64,000 nucleotides of DNA from Kaistella treverensis (GTDB taxonomy: Bacteria > Bacteroidota > Bacteroidia > Flavobacteriales > Weeksellaceae): the NCBI RefSeq assembly GCF_900114045.1, contig NZ_FORQ01000004.1, positions 1-64,000 of the forward strand, given 5' to 3'. The translations under genes and the position numbers were made by a program. Below the pieces are notes generated by a model. That model had not been told where the DNA came from. It saw only the letters and a list, made by a program, of their open reading frames with translations, and made no database searches. Positions 61,373 to 64,000 of the stretch are shown here, piece after piece (position 1 is the stretch's first letter; each line of letters begins with the position of its first letter).

Positions 61373-64000
61373 TAAACATAAATAATTGCTGTTTCCGCAA
61401 CCTGATGTCCGAGAATTTCCAACACAGCGCGGTATTCATCAATTTGTTTCTGATGTTTTTCCTGCACATCGCCGGTTTTAAAATCAATGATGATGAAACC
61501 CTTTTCGGTAGAAATTAACCGGTCCGGACGATAAATTTTCGATTTTCCTTCAGCCGAAAGCATGATGTCTTTTTCATTAATCACCACTTGCTCCGGCAAA
61601 AAATACCGGGCGTAATCGGGGTTTTTTATGATTTTATAAATCCGTTCCGCGATATCTGCTTTTTCTTCGCTGGTAATTGTTCCGTCTAAAAGGTAAGTTT
61701 CCAGCGTTTTTTCAACATCATTTTCAGAATTTATTTTTGCTAAAACTTCGTGCGTGAAAATTCCGGTGCGAACTTTTTCAATTCTGTTCTGATAGTTTTT
61801 GGACGGCGTTGCAATTTTTATGGCATTTGGATTTTTCTCCTCTTTATTCCGGAAACTGATCGGCTGCGTGGTAAACTGCTCTTTCCGCGCGGTTTTATTC
61901 TTGCGAAGACCGTTATCGGAAATTGGGTAAAAATCAAAAGACGTCAGTTCTTCCAACATTTCATTTCTCGGAATTTCATCTTTTAAAAAGTCAAAAATTT
62001 CGAGGTAATTAGAGGTTTTTCCACCTTTTTCTACATACAGAAAAAGCTGCTCTGCTGCGCGCGTGGTCGCTACATATTGCAGACAGAAATCATCAATTTT
62101 TTGCTGATACGAATTTTTGGCATTAAAAGTGGAGATTTCTTCATCGTAAATCACCAGCTCATCCGAAAATAATTTTACGTTTACCGACGACAGTTTTTCT
62201 TCCGCGTTGGTATCAAACCAGTAGCTGCTTTTTCTGCTCGGCGCTTTGTTCCGCATCGGCAGCAGAACCACCGGAAATTCCAGACCTTTCGATTTATGAA
62301 TGGTCATAATTTGCACCGCGTCCACATTTTCTGACGCCTGAATCGTGGTTTTTTGCGCTTCTTCGTCCCAAAATTTTAAAAATTCTTTCAGTGTAGAACC
62401 AGCGTTTTGCGAATAAGCGTACAGCATTTCGAGGTAATTTAAAAGAAAATCGGTTTCCTTGCCTTCCACCGAAAATTCCTTCAAGAAATGCTCCACGAAA
62501 TTGTAAAGATTAAGCTGTAATAGACCGTCGGCGCTAAGGTTAAGGCTAAATTTTTCCGAGATAAACTGCTCAATTTTTTCCTTTTTACCAAAAGCTAAAA
62601 TTTCGGTCATTTCGCGGGTAAAATCTTCGATTTCAATTCTGCCCAAAACATTCAGGTAATACAACATTTTTACGGCAAACTGCAGGTTTTTCGGATTTTC
62701 GTGCCAGCGCAGAAATTCCGTTAAAGCTAGCAATGTTACCGAAAGATTTAAGGTTAAACCTGATTCTGAAATGGTTTTGATGAAAACTTCTTCTCCATTG
62801 TAAGTCACTTTCAGATTTCCTAGATGTTGCGAATAGCTGAAAATATCGAAGTTTCCGCGGCACAAAATCGTGATATCTGAAAAGCGGAAACCTTGATCCA
62901 AACACGTTTGAATGTCGTTTTTCATTAATTCTGAAACTGCTTCATAATCCGTGGCTTTGCTTCCGGTATTTTCCAACATATTGATGCGCACTCGGCCTTC
63001 CACGGAAGATTTTGCCATTTGCTGCGAACCCGGACCGAAAATTTTCTGATGCTCCGGCTCTGTAAACTGCGACATATAAAGATAAAGCTGATTGTTGAAA
63101 TCAACGATGTTTTTCGCGCTGCGGTAATTGTATTCCAGGTTTTCTACTTTTGCTGAAGCTGCGGAATTGTCGGAATTATTAATGATATCCAGCATCAGCT
63201 GAGAATCGCCGCCACGAAAACGGTAAATACTCTGTTTCGGATCGCCCACCAGCGTAAAACTCATATTTTCTTGAGAGTTTGCGTGATCGCGCAGCGGAAT
63301 CAAATTTTGCCATTGCAGGAAAGAAGTGTCCTGAAATTCATCGAAAAAATAATGGCTGAATTTCGTGCCGATTTTTTCATAAATAAATGCCGTAGGTTCT
63401 TCACGAAGATTTTCGTGAATCATAATATTAAACTTGGAAAGCAGCACCAAATCATTTTCAAGCTCTATTTCCGCGAGTTTATCCTGAATATCTTTATTTA
63501 CTTTTAATGGTAAAAGCGCTTCTAGAATTCTGGTTTTTTTCTCGATTTCAACGTAATTGGTGATAATTTTTTGCCGCTCAAAGAGCAAAAAATCCAGAAT
63601 TTCTAAAATCTCAGACTGCTTTGCTTTTCCCTTTGCGGAAGCACCTTTCCTGATTCTTTCAATGCAGTTTTCTTCTTCCTGAAGTGTTGTGTAAAGCTTT
63701 TGTTTATTACTTAATGTTTTAAAAAAGAAGCCGCCAATACCGTTTGCACCTCCGGCGAAATCAGCAATTTCGATGTTTTTTTCTTCGAGCAAATTGAGCA
63801 CATTTTTAGCAATTTCTAAAGATTCTTGCCGCAGTTCGCGGATATTTTCCCGCAGTTTCTTTTTGGATTTTTCATACAAATCCCAATCAAAATCTTTGTT
63901 TTGTTTCAGCTGAAAATAATGTTTATCCTGCACATATTCTTTTGCGGATTTATAAAGCGTTTGGTTCAGGTTTAAACGGTCGTTGTTGTCGAGTGAATAA
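61372..64000 (-). CDS. addA: AddA/RecB-like helicase-nuclease, N-terminus cut by window edge
   Basis: The frame stays open to the right edge: codons upstream of the GTG at 63931-63933 read on without a stop to base 64000, so the true start lies outside. The visible part of about 876 residues has UvrD-type helicase motifs II (FDEFQDTSFLQW), III (LVGDPKQSIYRFRGGD), IV/IVa (YNYRSAKNIVDFN), V (MTIHKSKGLEFPVVLL) and VI (YVATTRAAEQLFLY). A C-terminal RecB-type nuclease domain has GIFTHEVLAKI, RPDRLI and IIIDFKTG (catalytic Asp and Lys). Motif I is not in the window. It should process double-strand breaks; an AddB-like partner would be expected to the right. AddA is the best fit, RecB possible. Confidence 0.85.
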   Translation of the reverse strand, partial: YSLDNNDRLNLNQTLYKSAKEYVQDKHYFQLKQNKDFDWDLYEKSKKKLRENIRELRQESLEIAKNVLNLLEEKNIEIADFAGGANGIGGFFFKTLSNKQKLYTTLQEEENCIERIRKGASAKGKAKQSEILEILDFLLFERQKIITNYVEIEKKTRILEALLPLKVNKDIQDKLAEIELENDLVLLSKFNIMIHENLREEPTAFIYEKIGTKFSHYFFDEFQDTSFLQWQNLIPLRDHANSQENMSFTLVGDPKQSIYRFRGGDSQLMLDIINNSDNSAASAKVENLEYNYRSAKNIVDFNNQLYLYMSQFTEPEHQKIFGPGSQQMAKSSVEGRVRINMLENTGSKATDYEAVSELMKNDIQTCLDQGFRFSDITILCRGNFDIFSYSQHLGNLKVTYNGEEVFIKTISESGLTLNLSVTLLALTEFLRWHENPKNLQFAVKMLYYLNVLGRIEIEDFTREMTEILAFGKKEKIEQFISEKFSLNLSADGLLQLNLYNFVEHFLKEFSVEGKETDFLLNYLEMLYAYSQNAGSTLKEFLKFWDEEAQKTTIQASENVDAVQIMTIHKSKGLEFPVVLLPMRNKAPSRKSSYWFDTNAEEKLSSVNVKLFSDELVIYDEEISTFNAKNSYQQKIDDFCLQYVATTRAAEQLFLYVEKGGKTSNYLEIFDFLKDEIPRNEMLEELTSFDFYPISDNGLRKNKTARKEQFTTQPISFRNKEEKNPNAIKIATPSKNYQNRIEKVRTGIFTHEVLAKINSENDVEKTLETYLLDGTITSEEKADIAERIYKIIKNPDYARYFLPEQVVINEKDIMLSAEGKSKIYRPDRLISTEKGFIIIDFKTGDVQEKHQKQIDEYRAVLEILGHQVAETAIIYV

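Noticed and set aside
61372-63933. Treating the GTG at 63931-63933 as the true start of the helicase-nuclease
   Set aside because: The frame continues open to base 64000 with helicase-like sequence, and motif I is missing from the shorter form, so the gene is cut by the window edge.

Overview
The window is a chromosomal segment of a low-GC member of the Bacteroidota, class Flavobacteriia, most likely in the Chryseobacterium/Kaistella (Weeksellaceae) group. The main evidence is a full-length sprA (type 9 secretion translocon and gliding), an LptD gene divergent from an amidase, the maeB-ruvA-sprA order, promoters of the Bacteroidota type (TTG, about 20 bases, TANNTTTG) and the near absence of Shine-Dalgarno sequences. 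It is almost all core genome. I see no prophage, insertion sequence, CRISPR array, restriction system or recognisable anti-phage island.

Layout. 1-130: the 3' part of a 5S rRNA (end of an rRNA operon) with its terminator. 130-600: intergenic, with three repeat copies of two families. 0.6-9 kb: an Omp85-type outer membrane protein, nadD, a small DUF3817-like membrane protein, a TonB-receptor-like barrel behind an unusual leader, and cutC between two guanidino-group hydrolases (a CtlX type and a DDAH/arginine deiminase type). 9-14 kb: an HtrA protease, then the lptD-ridA-membrane protein operon on the minus strand. 14-16 kb: a cell wall amidase, then two tRNA-Glu(TTC) genes on either side of rpsT. 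16-24.5 kb: a YihY protein, aroQ, an exported GH13 amylase, a KefF/KefC-like pair, a GNAT-like protein and recJ. 24.5-31 kb: two exported ferritin-like proteins, a YbiT-type ABC-F ATPase, smpB, a major OmpA-family porin and yebC. 31-39 kb: a CocE/NonD hydrolase, an AlkB-like dioxygenase, a BON lipoprotein with a BON/SH3 partner, a dicarboxylate symporter, a DUF4142 lipoprotein, an mrp-nifU iron-sulfur pair and a GlcNAc-kinase-like ATPase. 39.7-55 kb: maeB-ruvA-sprA, folE-cysS and malQ. 55-64 kb: a Tyr-rich secreted protein, a Spy/CpxP-like protein, ferritin, two overlapping DUF3857 transglutaminase-like proteins and an AddA-like helicase-nuclease that runs off the right edge.

Themes. Envelope biogenesis dominates: Omp85, LptD, SprA, OmpA, HtrA, the amidase and several lipoproteins. 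The three dedicated outer-membrane assembly or secretion barrels (Omp85, LptD, SprA) all appear to start at TTG. Iron and redox handling is spread over two ferritin-like export proteins, a cytoplasmic ferritin, Mrp/NifU and an AlkB homologue. Alpha-glucan use is represented by the exported GH13 enzyme and the cytoplasmic MalQ.

The most interesting unexplained signal is intergenic. At least 20 copies of a degenerate A-run/T-run element of about 30 bases lie scattered between genes. One place holds four copies in exact 45-bp register directly before cutC. A second, structured repeat family (conserved flanks around a variable hairpin) is present in two copies. All functional assignments rest on reading motifs by eye; no database search was run.
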